A DNA stretch of 64,000 nt from Actinobacteria bacterium OV320 (GCA_001298545.1 LJCX01000024.1:310001-374000); one strand, 5' to 3'; positions 17,748-32,041 are shown, numbered from the stretch's first letter. Numbers and translations: made by a program. Notes: generated by a model from the sequence alone, not told the origin.

Positions 17748-19001
17748 CTACTTGGTCCACTCCGCCCACGGGATGTTCCAGCCGTTGAGGCCGTTGGCCG
17801 GGTCGACCGTCGGGTCGGTGGAGTTCTTCACGACCACCACGTCGCCGACCATCGAGTGGTTGAAGAACCACGCGGCCGGCACGCCGCTGTCGTAGCCGCC
17901 GCGCACGTCCCGCAGGCCGATGCAGCCGTGGCTGGCGTTGTAGTTGCCGAAGGCGTCGCCGCCCCAGTAGTTGCCGTGCACGAAGGTGCCGGAGTCGGTC
18001 AGGCGGATGGCGTGCGGGACGTCCTTGATGTCGTACTCGCCGTCGTAGCCGACCGTGTCGCCGTTCATGCGGGTCACGGTGAACTTCTCACTCATGACCA
18101 TCTGGCCGTTCCAGGTCGCGTAGCCGGACTTGCCGGTGGTCACCGGAATGGTCTTGACGACCTTGCCCTCCTGCGTGACCTTCATCGTGTGCTTCTTGGC
18201 GTCCACGACGGACACCTGGTCGCGGCCGATGGTGAAGGAGACCGTCTTGGCCTGCTTGCCGTAGACGCCCTTGCGGCCCTCGACGCCGTCGAGGTTCAGC
18301 TTCACGGTGACCTTGGTGCCGGCCTTCCAGTACTTCTCGGGACGGAAGTCGAGCCGGTCGTTGCCGAACCAGTGGCCCTGGACGTCGACGGCCGGCACGG
18401 TCGTGACGGTGATGGCCTTCTTCACGTCGTCCGGGTGGGTGATGCCCCGGGTGAAGCGCACCGAGAACGGCATGCCGACACCGACGGTGGACCCGTCCTC
18501 GGGCGTGAAGTTGCCGGTGAAGGTGTTCTGCGGGCTCAGCGTGGTGAAGGACGAGTCCTCGGCGGCCGTGCGGCCCTCGGAGTCCTTCGCGACCGCGTGC
18601 ACCTGGTACTTGGTGGACCCCGCGAGGTGCGTGGCCGGCGTCCAGCCGACGCCGTCCGCGGAGATCGTGCCGGCCACCGCCGTCCCCTTGTCGTCCTTGA
18701 CGACGACCTCGGTCAGTTTGCCCTTGGCGGCGGTCACCTTCAGGGCGCCGCTGGTGTCGACGTCCTTGGCACCGGTCTTCGGGGCGATGGTCACGACCGC
18801 CTCGGACTGCTTGCTCTCGGCGGCGGCCGAAGCGCCCTTGCCTTCGGAGCCCGCGTCCTTCGCGGACCCGGAGTCCGAGTCCCCGCCCCCGCCGCAGGCC
18901 GTGACGGCCAGCAGCAGCCCGCCGACGATCAGCGCCAACCGCTTGTCGCGGCCGCGCGAGCGCCCGCCAACCGACGCCCCCGATATCGGTCGCACGTTCA
19001 A
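17748..19001 (-). CDS. L,D-transpeptidase lipoprotein (first copy)
   Basis: 417 aa if started at TTG 19001, with GGAGA 6 nt upstream; GTG 18995 is the alternative. The lipoprotein signal ends at Cys36 (LLLAVTAC). After a Ser/Gly/Lys linker come two Ig-like domains (about 60-270), then the YkuD catalytic domain with HGNYWGGDAFGN and the Cys motif SHGCIGLRD. This is the actinobacterial Ldt architecture that forms 3-3 cross-links between diaminopimelate residues of peptidoglycan outside the membrane. It is a close paralogue of the next gene, which lies 170 bp upstream in the same direction. The tail GWNIPWAEWTK matches GWNMTWKEWI of the paralogue. Confidence 0.93.
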   Translation of the reverse strand: MNVRPISGASVGGRSRGRDKRLALIVGGLLLAVTACGGGGDSDSGSAKDAGSEGKGASAAAESKQSEAVVTIAPKTGAKDVDTSGALKVTAAKGKLTEVVVKDDKGTAVAGTISADGVGWTPATHLAGSTKYQVHAVAKDSEGRTAAEDSSFTTLSPQNTFTGNFTPEDGSTVGVGMPFSVRFTRGITHPDDVKKAITVTTVPAVDVQGHWFGNDRLDFRPEKYWKAGTKVTVKLNLDGVEGRKGVYGKQAKTVSFTIGRDQVSVVDAKKHTMKVTQEGKVVKTIPVTTGKSGYATWNGQMVMSEKFTVTRMNGDTVGYDGEYDIKDVPHAIRLTDSGTFVHGNYWGGDAFGNYNASHGCIGLRDVRGGYDSGVPAAWFFNHSMVGDVVVVKNSTDPTVDPANGLNGWNIPWAEWTK

Positions 19002-19171
19002 AGTCGTTCTCCCCACTCCCCCGGGCCCTCCCCGGGCCCGCACCGCGACGCGTCCCCCGCGTTCGCCGCATATTAACCACAAGGTCAACGGCCTGGACGG
19101 GCCAAGATTGTCACCGTTCAGTCCCAACTAGGACCGTGCGAACGCGGGGAAGGTTGCATCGGAGGGCGAGG

Positions 19172-20416
19172 TCATTTCAGGACGCCGCCGGCGATCCACT
19201 CCTTCCAGGTCATGTTCCAGCCGCCGAGCCCGTTGTCCGGGGCGACCTGCTTGTCCTTGCTGTGCACGACCTCGATGACGTCACCGACGAGCGAGCGGTC
19301 GAAGAACCAGCCCGCGGGCGTGTCCGACGCGCCGCCCTTGACGTCCCTGAGGCCCACGCAGCCGTGGCTCACGTTGACCCGGCCGAAGACGTCCTCCGCC
19401 CAGTAGTTGCCGTGCAGGAAGGTGCCGGAGCTCGTCAGCCGCATGGCGTGCGGCACGTCCGGAATGTCGTACTCGCCCTTGCCGTTCGCCTTCTTGAAGC
19501 CGACCGTGGCGCCGTTCATCCGGGTCAGCTCCAGCATCTCGGTCACCACCATCTTCCCGTTGTAGGTGGTGTTCTTCGGCGCCCCGGCCGTGATCGGCAC
19601 GGTGGCCAGCAGTTCGTCGTCGCGCCGCACCTGCATGGTGTGCTTCGCCGCGTCCACCAGGGACACCTGGCTGCGGCCGACGGTGAAGGAGAACGACTTG
19701 TCCTGGAGCCCGTAGACACCGGGCGCCCCCTCGACGTCCCGCAGCCCGAGCGTGACGGTGACCCGGGTGCCGGGCGCCCAGTACTCCTCGGGCCGGAAGT
19801 CGAGCCGGGTGTCCCCGAACCAGTGCGGCCGGATGTCCACCGCGGGTTCGGCCGTGACCCGGACGGCGCGCTGGACCGCGGCCCGGTCGTCGATCTCCCG
19901 GTTGAACTCCAGCGAGACGATCATCCCGGTACCCACGGTGGAGCGGTTCTCCGGGGTGACGTAGCCGATGAAGCGCTCTTCGGGGACGTAGGTGGTGAAA
20001 GTGGTGTGCCGGGCCGAGCGGTTCCCGTCGCCGTCCAGGGCGACGGCGTCGACGGTGTAGCGGGCGGCGAGCCCGAGCCGGTCGTCGTCCGGCCGCCAGC
20101 TCGATCCGTCCGCGGTGATCCTGCCCGGGACCGGGGTCTCCTGGGCGTCCTGCGACCTGACGACCTTCACGGACTCCAGCCGCCCGCCCGGCACCCGCAC
20201 CAACAGCCGCTCCTCGGGCCGTACCCCTTTCGTTCCGTCCGCCGGGGTGACTCGGATGACGTCCTCGGGGGCCGGCGGTTTGCCGAGCACCCGGTCGAGT
20301 CCGCTCCGGCTGTCCTCGCCGGTGCAACCGGCGGCCCCGGCCAGTAGTCCTGCCCATGTCAGTACGGCGGCCAGTGCGACCCCCGCGCGCCGTGCGCGCC
20401 CTTGTACGTGCCTCAC
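19172..20416 (-). CDS. L,D-transpeptidase lipoprotein (second copy)
   Basis: 414 aa from GTG 20416 (weak ribosome site). The signal peptide ends in LLAGAAGC. The domain order is as in the downstream copy: two Ig-like domains, then YkuD with HGNYWAEDVFGRVN and SHGCVGLRD. Lower similarity in the N-terminal half and nearly full conservation of the catalytic half suggest an old duplication with separate partners or substrates. It stands upstream of the other copy in the same direction and is divergent from glgX, with a 153-bp spacer. Confidence 0.92.
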   Translation of the reverse strand: MRHVQGRARRAGVALAAVLTWAGLLAGAAGCTGEDSRSGLDRVLGKPPAPEDVIRVTPADGTKGVRPEERLLVRVPGGRLESVKVVRSQDAQETPVPGRITADGSSWRPDDDRLGLAARYTVDAVALDGDGNRSARHTTFTTYVPEERFIGYVTPENRSTVGTGMIVSLEFNREIDDRAAVQRAVRVTAEPAVDIRPHWFGDTRLDFRPEEYWAPGTRVTVTLGLRDVEGAPGVYGLQDKSFSFTVGRSQVSLVDAAKHTMQVRRDDELLATVPITAGAPKNTTYNGKMVVTEMLELTRMNGATVGFKKANGKGEYDIPDVPHAMRLTSSGTFLHGNYWAEDVFGRVNVSHGCVGLRDVKGGASDTPAGWFFDRSLVGDVIEVVHSKDKQVAPDNGLGGWNMTWKEWIAGGVLK

Positions 20417-20569
20417 ATGGTGCCCAACGATCGGGCACGCTCCGGGGAAACGTGAGTGCGAGGGCCGCTCTGGGCAGAAATGGTGGGAGGACGACGCGAC
20501 GGGGAGCCGCGGCCGGGACACCGCGCGCTCTTTTCCCACGTCGTTCCATGAGCCGCGGGAGGCTGAACG

Positions 20570-22822
<2,253 letters not shown>

Positions 22823-22921
22823 ACTCCCCGGCGGATTCCTGGTCCCGGGACGGGACGGCTGATCACATGGACGCAGCGCCCAGGCCACCCCCCACCTTCG
22901 CCTTCCGCACCGAGGACCCCC

Positions 22922-24529
22922 ATGACCGAGATGTCCCGCCGTAGCTTCGGCGGTCTCGTCGGCGGTGGCGCCGTCACCGCCGTCGCCGGTACCGCCACCG
23001 CCGCCGAGGCGGCCCCCGCCGAACAGCCGTTCCGAGCCCGTCCCGCCGCCGCGAAGGGCGAGCGCCCCAACCTCCTGGTCATCCTCGGTGACGACCTGGG
23101 CTGGGCCGACCTGTCGTCCTACGGCGCCCCGCACATCAGGACGCCGAACCTGGACCGGCTGGCCCGGCAGGGAGTGCGCTTCACCGACGCGTACTCGGGG
23201 TCGGCGACCTGCTCCCCCACCCGGTTCAGCCTGTACACCGGGCGGTACCCCGGACGCACGAAGGGCGGGCTGGCCGAGCCGATCGCCAACAGGACCCAGG
23301 GCCTGGACCCGAACCACCCCACCCTGGCCTCCCTGCTGAAGAAGGCGGGCTACTCGACCGCGCTGATCGGCAAGTGGCACTGCGGCTGGCTGCCGGACTA
23401 CAGCCCCACCAGGTCCGGCTGGGACGAGTTCTTCGGCAACCACGGAGGCGTGCTGGAGTACTTCTCCAAGCTGGGCCAGCTGGGCGACTACGACCTGTAC
23501 GAGGGGGACGCCGAGTACAAGGACCTGCGCTACTACACGGAGGTCCTCACCGAGCGGGCGGTCGAGTACGTCGGCCGGGACCACGACAGGCCGTGGCTGC
23601 TGAACCTCAACTTCACCACCCCGCACTGGCCCTGGCTCGCGGAGGACGACGCCGAGACGGGCGCCGAGATCGAGGCGAGGATCCGGGCCGCGAAGACCCA
23701 GGCCGAGGTCGGCCGGGCCCTCAACCACTACGACGGCGGCTCGGTCGAGAAGTACGCGCAGATGGTGGAGAGCCTGGACGCGGCGGTCGGCGAGGTCCTC
23801 ACCGCGCTGCGCCGCTCCGGCCAGGAGGAGAACACGCTGGTGCTGTTCGCCAGCGACAACGGCGGTGAGCGCTACTCCTACAACTGGCCGCTCAGCGGCC
23901 AGAAGTTCGTCCTGCTGGAGGGCGGGATCCGGGTGCCGACGATCGTCCGCTGGCCCGCCCGCATCGACGGCCACCAGGTCAGCCACGAACCGAACGTCTC
24001 CCCCGACTGGACGGCGACCCTGCTGGAACTGGCGGGCGCCCCCCCCCCCCCCCCCCCCCCCCCCGGCCGCCCGCGGCCCCCCCGGGACACTCCGCGCGGG
24101 GGCGGCCCCCCCGGCCCGCCCCCTTTTTTCGGTGTGGTGCGCGCCCGCGCCGCCCCGCCCGCCCCCGCCGCCCCCCGGCCAGCCCACGACCCAACCGCCC
24201 CCCCCGCCGGGCGGGCGCCCCTGGTGGACCGGGCGGCCCCCCGCCCCGATCCGGCCTACCCGCTGGACGGCACGAGCCTCGCCGGATACCTGCTGCGCGG
24301 TGAACGGCTCCCGGAGCACGACCTGTTCTGGCGGGTCCGGGCCAACCGGGCGCTGCGCCGCGGGGACTGGAAGTACTACCAGGACGCCACGAAGACCGAC
24401 CACCTCTACAACCTGGCCGCCGACGCGCGTGAACAGGCCGACCTCGCCCCGGACCGGCCCGAGCTGCTCGCCGAGCTGAAGGCGGCCTGGGAGCGGACCG
24501 CGGCCGGGCTGCTGCCGTACACCGACTGA
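22922..24529 (+). CDS. Tat-exported sulfatase with an anomalous C-rich insert
   Basis: 535 aa as given. The Tat signal [18 protein letters not shown] (S-R-R-S-F) leads to a type I sulfatase: NLLVILGDDLGWADLSSYG binds calcium, and the formylglycine site CSPTR has its cysteine at residue 97, followed by the usual SLYTGRYPGR. GKWHCGW and ASDNGGERYSYN are also typical. After LLELAGA (24039) the frame enters about 200 bp of C-rich sequence, including 26 consecutive C, coding Pro/Arg-rich residues unlike any sulfatase; normal sequence resumes at PDPAYPLDGTSLAGYL (about 24245). Both halves are in the same frame. The insert looks like an assembly or base-calling artefact, so the real enzyme is probably about 467 aa. 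Confidence 0.85.
   Translation: MTEMSRRSFGGLVGGGAVTAVAGTATAAEAAPAEQPFRARPAAAKGERPNLLVILGDDLGWADLSSYGAPHIRTPNLDRLARQGVRFTDAYSGSATCSPTRFSLYTGRYPGRTKGGLAEPIANRTQGLDPNHPTLASLLKKAGYSTALIGKWHCGWLPDYSPTRSGWDEFFGNHGGVLEYFSKLGQLGDYDLYEGDAEYKDLRYYTEVLTERAVEYVGRDHDRPWLLNLNFTTPHWPWLAEDDAETGAEIEARIRAAKTQAEVGRALNHYDGGSVEKYAQMVESLDAAVGEVLTALRRSGQEENTLVLFASDNGGERYSYNWPLSGQKFVLLEGGIRVPTIVRWPARIDGHQVSHEPNVSPDWTATLLELAGAPPPPPPPPGRPRPPRDTPRGGGPPGPPPFFGVVRARAAPPAPAAPRPAHDPTAPPAGRAPLVDRAAPRPDPAYPLDGTSLAGYLLRGERLPEHDLFWRVRANRALRRGDWKYYQDATKTDHLYNLAADAREQADLAPDRPELLAELKAAWERTAAGLLPYTD
24039..24064. repeat. 26-nt poly-C run inside the sulfatase gene
   Basis: An uninterrupted run of 26 C opens a stretch (to about 24245) of extreme C bias with scattered G and a T6 run at 24124-24129. 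It breaks an otherwise continuous protein family alignment. It is probably not genomic sequence. Confidence 0.8.
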
Positions 24530-24721
24530 GTGGCGCCCCGGACGGGGCGGAGCGCCGCCCGGGGCGGCCCCCGGGCGGCGAGGGGATCGGCCGGCTCACT
24601 CGAACGGGCCTCGGCCGATCGGTTGACGTGCCGGGTACGACCCCTCGAACACGCAGGTCGTAGGACCGGCGGCGGAGTCCGGTCCGGCCAAAACTCGGTG
24701 GGCGTTGTCAGTGCCGGTCCG

Positions 24722-24737
24722 TAGGCTCGCGGTGATG
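24722..24737 (+). promoter_or_regulatory. likely leaderless promoter of the ABC exporter operon
   Basis: TAGGCT at 24722-24727 fits the actinobacterial -10 consensus (TAnnnT) and ends 7 bp before the ATG at 24735, with no ribosome site in between. That geometry implies transcription starting at the GTG/ATG itself. No convincing -35 is seen. Confidence 0.4.
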
Positions 24738-26576
24738 CCCAGGACACCTGCAACCGCTTCCCAGGACCGCTCCGCCGTACGCTCCCTGCTGCGTCTGTGG
24801 CCGTACGTCCGCCCCGTGCGGATACGGCTCTTCGCGGCCGCCTTCGTCGCCGTGCTCGCCTCCTGTACGGGGCTGGTCATCCCGCTCGTCCTGAAATGGA
24901 TGGTGGACGGCCCCGTGGCCGACCGGGACACCGCCGGGGTCTGGCTGGGCGCGCTCTGTCTGCTGCTGCTCGGGTTCGCGGAGGCGCTGCTGTTCGGCTT
25001 GCGGCGCTGGCTGGTGGCGCGTCCGCTGTCGCACGTCGAGGCGGAGATGCGGGCGGAGCTCTACGGGCGGCTCCAGCGGCTGCCGGTGGCGTTCCACGAC
25101 CGGTGGCCCTCGGGGCAGTTGCTGTCCCGGGCGACCTCCGACCTGGGTCTGCTGCGCATGTTCCTCGCCTTCCCGCTGACGTTCCTGCTGGTCAACTCGG
25201 TGACGATCCTCTTCGGGGTGGTCATCATGCTGCTCCAGGACTGGACGCTCGGGCTGGTCATCCTCGGTCCGGCCGTCCCCGTCGTCGTGATGTGCGTGTA
25301 CTTCGAGAACCGGTACGCGGTCGTGGCGCGGCGCGCCCAGGACCAGGCCGGGGACCTGACGACGGTGGTCGAGGAGAGCGTCCTCGGGATCAGGATCATC
25401 AAGGGCTTCGGGCGGCACCGCAGCCAGGCGCGGGCCTTCCGGGAGCTGTCGTCGACGCTGCGCGGCACGGAGCTGCGCAAGGCGCGGCTGCTGGCCACGA
25501 TCTGGGCCGTCATCGTGACGCTCCCGGAGGTGGCGATCGGGGCGGCGCTGGTGCTCGGCACGGTGCAGGTGGCGGACGGCGAGCTGTCCGCGGGCACCCT
25601 CGTCGCCTTCCTGTCCACGGCGCTCGCGCTGCGCTGGCCGGTGGACTCGATCGGCTTCCTGCTGGCGATGAGCCAGGAGGCGGCGACGGCGACGGAGCGC
25701 TACTTCGAGGTGATGGAAGAGGCGCCCGAGGATCCCGAGGGCCGGGGCGGGCGGGCCGCCGCGGCCGACGGTGGTCTGCGGTTCGACGGCGTCACCTTCC
25801 GCTATCCCGACGCCTCCCCCGACTCCCCGCCCACCCTCGACGGCGTCGATCTGCACATCCGGCCCGGCGAGTCCTTGGCGCTGGTCGGGGCGACCGGCAG
25901 CGGGAAGACCACGCTCACGGCCCTGGTCCCCCGGCTGCACGAGGTGACCGCCGGCCGCATCACGCTCGACGGCGAGGACATCACCGCGATGTCCCGCGAG
26001 GAGCTGCGCTCGCGGGTCGCCGTCGCCTTCGAGGAGCCGACCCTGTTCTCCGCGAGCGTCGGGGAGAACGTCCTCATGGGAGCGGCGGACGGGGCGGGCG
26101 CCGTCGCGCTGGAGCGGGCGCTGGGCGTGGCCCAGGCGGACTTCGCGCACGCCTTGCCGCAGGGCGTCGAGACACAGGTCGGCGAGCAGGGGCTCAGTCT
26201 CTCCGGCGGGCAGCGGCAGCGCCTCGCGCTGGCCAGAGCCGTCGTCGGGCAGCCCCGGTTCCTCGTCCTGGACGACCCGCTGTCGGCGCTGGACGTGCAC
26301 ACCGAGGCGGCCGTGGAGGCGGCTCTGCGGCAGGTCCTCGCCGACACCACCGCGCTGATCGTGGCGCACCGCCCGTCCACGGTGCTCCTCGCCGACCGTG
26401 TCGCCCTGCTGTCCGACGGGCGCGTCACCGCCGTGGGCACCCATCACGAACTGCTGCGCAGCAACACCGAGTACGCCCACCTCATGTCCGGAACACCGTC
26501 CGGATCCCGGTCCGCAGAGCCGTCCGGAACACCGTCCGGAACTCACTTCGGGGAACAGGAGGCCGACCGCCGATGA
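24735..26576 (+). CDS. ABC exporter half-transporter, pair 1 subunit A
   Basis: 613 aa; ATG 24735 chosen as a leaderless start. Six-helix type I exporter domain (residues about 20-315), then the nucleotide-binding domain with Walker A GATGSGKTT, Q-loop replaced (AVAFEEPTLF has E where Q is usual), signature LSLSGGQRQR, and Walker B FLVLDDPLSALD, where the catalytic Glu is Asp. So the signature is perfect but the catalytic residues are weakened. Its stop overlaps the start of subunit B (ATGA), so a heterodimer is expected, as in BmrCD or TM287/288. In such pairs the intact site uses the partner's Walker motifs with this signature. Substrate unknown; the C-terminal tail has TPSGS repeats. Confidence 0.92.
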   Translation: MPRTPATASQDRSAVRSLLRLWPYVRPVRIRLFAAAFVAVLASCTGLVIPLVLKWMVDGPVADRDTAGVWLGALCLLLLGFAEALLFGLRRWLVARPLSHVEAEMRAELYGRLQRLPVAFHDRWPSGQLLSRATSDLGLLRMFLAFPLTFLLVNSVTILFGVVIMLLQDWTLGLVILGPAVPVVVMCVYFENRYAVVARRAQDQAGDLTTVVEESVLGIRIIKGFGRHRSQARAFRELSSTLRGTELRKARLLATIWAVIVTLPEVAIGAALVLGTVQVADGELSAGTLVAFLSTALALRWPVDSIGFLLAMSQEAATATERYFEVMEEAPEDPEGRGGRAAAADGGLRFDGVTFRYPDASPDSPPTLDGVDLHIRPGESLALVGATGSGKTTLTALVPRLHEVTAGRITLDGEDITAMSREELRSRVAVAFEEPTLFSASVGENVLMGAADGAGAVALERALGVAQADFAHALPQGVETQVGEQGLSLSGGQRQRLALARAVVGQPRFLVLDDPLSALDVHTEAAVEAALRQVLADTTALIVAHRPSTVLLADRVALLSDGRVTAVGTHHELLRSNTEYAHLMSGTPSGSRSAEPSGTPSGTHFGEQEADRR

Positions 26577-28432
26577 CCGCCCCCACCACCACGTCCCCCG
26601 TCACCGACGACGACCCCGAAGTCCTCCCGCGGACCGCCGTCGACGACCCCTTCGACAAGGACGTCCTGCCCACCCCGCCCGGCGCCACGGGCGCGCTGCT
26701 GCGTTCCCTGCTCGCGCCCATGAGGGCACGGGTCGCCTTCACCTCGCTCCTGCTGCTGCTCCAGCAGGGGGCCGTGCAGGCCGGCCCGCTGCTGGTGGCG
26801 TACGCCATCGACCGCGCCGTACCGGCGTTCCGGGCCGACGACCACGGGCCGCTGATCGCGGTCGGCGTCGGCTATCTGCTGTGCGCGCTGGTCTCCGGCG
26901 GACTCCAGTACGCGTTCCTGATCGCCTCCGCCCGGGTCAGCCAGGACGCGCTGCTCGATCTGCGCGGCCGGATCTTCCGGCACGCGCAGGCGCTGAGCCT
27001 CGACTTCCACGAGCGCTACACCTCGGGCCGGCTGATCTCCCGCTCCACCACGGACGTGGAGTCGCTGCGCGAACTGCTCAGCGAGGGCCTCCAGGAACTC
27101 GTGACGGTGATCCTCTCGTTCCTCTACATCTCGGCCATGCTGCTCTGGCTGGACCTGGGCCTCGGGGCCGTCGCGGTGGCCTCCTTCGTGCCGCTGTACC
27201 TCCTCGTCAGGATCTACCAGCGGCGCGCCGGGCAGGTGTTCCGGGCCCGCTCCACCGCGATCGCGGCCGTGATCGTGAAGTTCGTCGAGACGATGAACGG
27301 CATCCGGCCGGTGCGCGCGTTCCGCCGCGAGCCCTTCAACGACGCCGACTTCCGCGTCCTGAACCAGCGGCACGAACGCATCAACGGCGACGCGCTCCTG
27401 GAGATGGCCCGGTACGTCACCGGATCGCGGCTGGTCGCCAACACGGCGGTCGCGGTGATCGTGCTGTGGGGCGCCACCCGGGTGACCGAAGGCTCGCTGG
27501 AACTGGGGGTGCTGGCGGCGGCCGTCCTGTATCTGCGGCGGCTGTACGACCCGATAGACCGGCTCGCCATGTTCCTCAACTCCTACCAGTCTGCGGCCGC
27601 CTCGCTGGAGAAGATCGCGGGGCTGCTCGCGCAGACGCCGTCCGTGCCCGAGCCGTCCACACCGCGGGAACTCCCGCCGCCGGCGGGCGAACTGCCCGGC
27701 CGGGAGGTCGTCTTCGACGGGGTGTCCTTCGGCTACCGCACGGGTGGCGAGATCCTCCCCCGCTTCGATCTGACCCTGCCCGCCGGACAGACCGTCGCCG
27801 TGGTCGGCTCGACCGGCGCGGGCAAGTCCACGCTGGCCAAGCTGCTCGCCCGCTTCTACGACCCCTCCGCGGGGCGGGTGCTGCTGGACGGGGTCGACCT
27901 GCGCGAGCTGGCCGTGCCCGAACTGAGGCGCGGGGTGGTCATGGTGACGCAGGAGGCGTTCCTGTTCTCCGGCACGGTCGCCGAGAACATCGCCATCGGC
28001 CGGCCGGACGCGGACCGGGAGGAGATCGAGCGGGCGGCGAAGGCGATCGGCGCGCACGAGTTCATCAGCGCCCTGCCCGACGGCTACGACACCGACGTCC
28101 GCAAGCGCGGTGGTCGTATCTCCGCCGGACAGCGGCAACTCGTCGCGTTCGCAAGGGCGTTGCTGGCCGACCCGGCGGTGCTGATTCTCGACGAGGCGAC
28201 CAGCTCGCTCGACATCCCGGGCGAGCGGGCCGTGCAGGCGGCGATGGCGACGGTGCTGAAGGGCCGTACGGCGGTGGTGATCGCGCACCGGCTGTCGACC
28301 GTGGAGATCGCCGACCGGGTCCTGGTCATGGAGCAGGGCCGGATCGTCGAGGACGGCAGCCCGGCCGGACTGATCGCGGGCACCGGCCGGTTCGCGGACC
28401 TGCACCGGGCCTGGCGGGACAGTCTGGTGTGA
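26573..28432 (+). CDS. ABC exporter half-transporter, pair 1 subunit B
   Basis: 619 aa; ATG 26573 overlaps the stop of subunit A by 4 bp, with AGGAGG at 26557-26562. An extra N-terminal segment of about 35 residues precedes six transmembrane helices. The nucleotide domain has intact Walker A GSTGAGKST, Q-loop MVTQEAFLF, Walker B VLILDEATSSLD with the catalytic Glu, and H-loop IAHRLSTVE, but the signature reads ISAGQ rather than LSGGQ. This complements subunit A. Related pairs export drugs, peptides or lipids. A 40-bp gap separates it from the next pair, so all four genes may be one transcript. Confidence 0.92.
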   Translation: MTAPTTTSPVTDDDPEVLPRTAVDDPFDKDVLPTPPGATGALLRSLLAPMRARVAFTSLLLLLQQGAVQAGPLLVAYAIDRAVPAFRADDHGPLIAVGVGYLLCALVSGGLQYAFLIASARVSQDALLDLRGRIFRHAQALSLDFHERYTSGRLISRSTTDVESLRELLSEGLQELVTVILSFLYISAMLLWLDLGLGAVAVASFVPLYLLVRIYQRRAGQVFRARSTAIAAVIVKFVETMNGIRPVRAFRREPFNDADFRVLNQRHERINGDALLEMARYVTGSRLVANTAVAVIVLWGATRVTEGSLELGVLAAAVLYLRRLYDPIDRLAMFLNSYQSAAASLEKIAGLLAQTPSVPEPSTPRELPPPAGELPGREVVFDGVSFGYRTGGEILPRFDLTLPAGQTVAVVGSTGAGKSTLAKLLARFYDPSAGRVLLDGVDLRELAVPELRRGVVMVTQEAFLFSGTVAENIAIGRPDADREEIERAAKAIGAHEFISALPDGYDTDVRKRGGRISAGQRQLVAFARALLADPAVLILDEATSSLDIPGERAVQAAMATVLKGRTAVVIAHRLSTVEIADRVLVMEQGRIVEDGSPAGLIAGTGRFADLHRAWRDSLV

Positions 28433-28471
28433 GCGTCCAGGGGGAACTACGGGGGCCGGAAGGACGAGTGG

Positions 28472-30267
<1,796 letters not shown>

Positions 30268-30271
<4 letters not shown>

Positions 30272-32040
30272 CGGTGGTCGACGAGGGCTCGGGCCGGTTG
30301 CCGGTCGCCGAGCCCGGTGACGTGCGGCGGGCGGCGGTCCGGCTGTTGCGGGCCGACCGGCGGGCCTTCGGAGCCGCCCTCGCCCTGAACGTGCTCGCCG
30401 CCGGGACCGGCCTGGCCGGGCCATGGCTGCTGGGTCGGATCATCGACGAGGTGCGGGCCGGACACGGCACCGGGGCCGTGGACCGGCTCGCGGCGGCCAT
30501 CCTGGTCTGCGCGCTGGCGCAGCTGCTGCTGGCCCGCTGGGCCCGGTACGCGGGCCACCGCTTCGGTGAGCGGACGCTGGCGCGGGTGCGGGAGGAGTTC
30601 GTCGGGCGGGCGCTCGCGCTGCCCGCGTCGGTCGTGGAGCGGGCCGGCACCGGCGATCTGACCACGCGCGGCACCGCCGACGTGGCGGCCGTGGGCACCA
30701 CCCTGCGGGACGCCGGGCCGGAGCTGCTGGTCTGCACGGTCCAGGCGCTGTTCACGCTCGGCGCGGTGTTCGTGATCGACCCGCTGCTCGGGGCGATCGG
30801 AGTGCTGGGGCTGACGCCGATCTGGTTCGCGCTGCGCTGGTATCTGCGGCGGGCGCGCGCGGCCTACCTCGCCGAGGGCGCGGCCACCTCCGAGGTCGCC
30901 GAGATCGTCGCCGCCACCGCGTCCGGGGCGCGCACGGTCGAGGCGTTCCGGCTCCAGGAGCGGCGGACGGCGGCAAGCCGGGACGCGCTGGAGATCTCGC
31001 GCCGCACCCGCTTCCGTACGCTCCACCTGCGTTCGGTGTTCTTCCCGGTGATCGAGGTGTCGTACTCGCTGCCGGTGGCGGGCGTGCTGCTGCTGGGCGG
31101 CGCGCTGCACGCGCGGGGCGCGATGAGCCTGGGCGCGGTGGTGGCGGCCGCGCTGTATCTGCGGCAGTTCACCGAACCGCTCGACCAGATCCTGCTGCGT
31201 GTCGAGCAACTCCAGAGCAGTGGCGCCTCGTTCGCCCGGGTGGAGGGCCTGGCCGGGGCGCCGCGCGCCGAGCCGGACGGCGGGGCGCCCGCTCCGGCGG
31301 ACGACCGGATCGACGTGACGGGCGTGCGGTACGCCTACGAGCGCGGCGGCGAGGTGCTGCGCGGGGTCGATCTGACGGTGCGGCCCGGTGAGCGGCTCGC
31401 GGTGGTCGGCCCGTCGGGTGCGGGCAAGACCACGCTGAGCAGGCTGCTCGCGGGCGTGGACGCGCCGAGCGCGGGCACGGTGACGGTGGGCGGGGTGCCG
31501 GTCGCGGAGCTGGCGCCCGAGACGCTGCGCCGGCAGGTCGTGCTGGTCACCCAGGAGCACCACGTCTTCCTCGGTACGGTCCGCGACAACCTCCTGATCG
31601 CCGAACCGGCGGCGGGCGACGGGCAGTTGTGGGCGGCGCTGGCCGCGGTCGGTGCCGCCGACTGGGTCCGGGAGCTGCCCGGCGGCCTCGACGCCGTGCT
31701 CGGCGGGGGCGGTGTCCGTACGGACGGCTCGCAGGCCCAGCAACTCGCGCTGGCCCGGGTGGTGCTGGCCGATCCGCACACGCTGATCCTGGACGAGGCG
31801 ACGGCGCTGCTGGATCCGGCTACCGCCCGGCACACCGAGCGGGCACTGGCCGCCGTGCTCCGGGGCCGGACCGTCATCGCCGTCGCCCACCGCCTGCACA
31901 CCGCGCACGACGCCGACCGGGTCGCCGTGATGGAGGACGGCCGTCTCACCGAACTCGGCACGCACGACGCGCTGGTGACGGCGGACGGGGCGTACGCGGC
32001 ACTCTGGCGGACCTGGCACGGGGAGCGGACCGAACCCTGA
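30268..32040 (+). CDS. ABC exporter half-transporter, pair 2 subunit B, with altered signature
   Basis: 590 aa; GTG 30268 overlaps the stop of subunit A. Six helices (about 25-310) are followed by a nucleotide domain with intact Walker A GPSGAGKTT, Q-loop LVTQEHHVFLG, Walker B TLILDEATALLD and H-loop VAHRLHTAHD. The signature is lost: LSGGQ is replaced by TDGSQAQQ. The pattern is the exact complement of subunit A: one working ATP site per heterodimer (Walker motifs from B, signature from A) and one dead site. With pair 1 upstream this makes a four-gene exporter block. Nothing in the neighbourhood identifies the cargo. Confidence 0.92.
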
Positions 32041-32041
32041 T

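Noticed and set aside
24039..24245. A proline-rich domain inserted in the sulfatase
   Set aside because: A 26-C homopolymer and extreme C bias are far more likely a sequence artefact; the flanks join cleanly without it.
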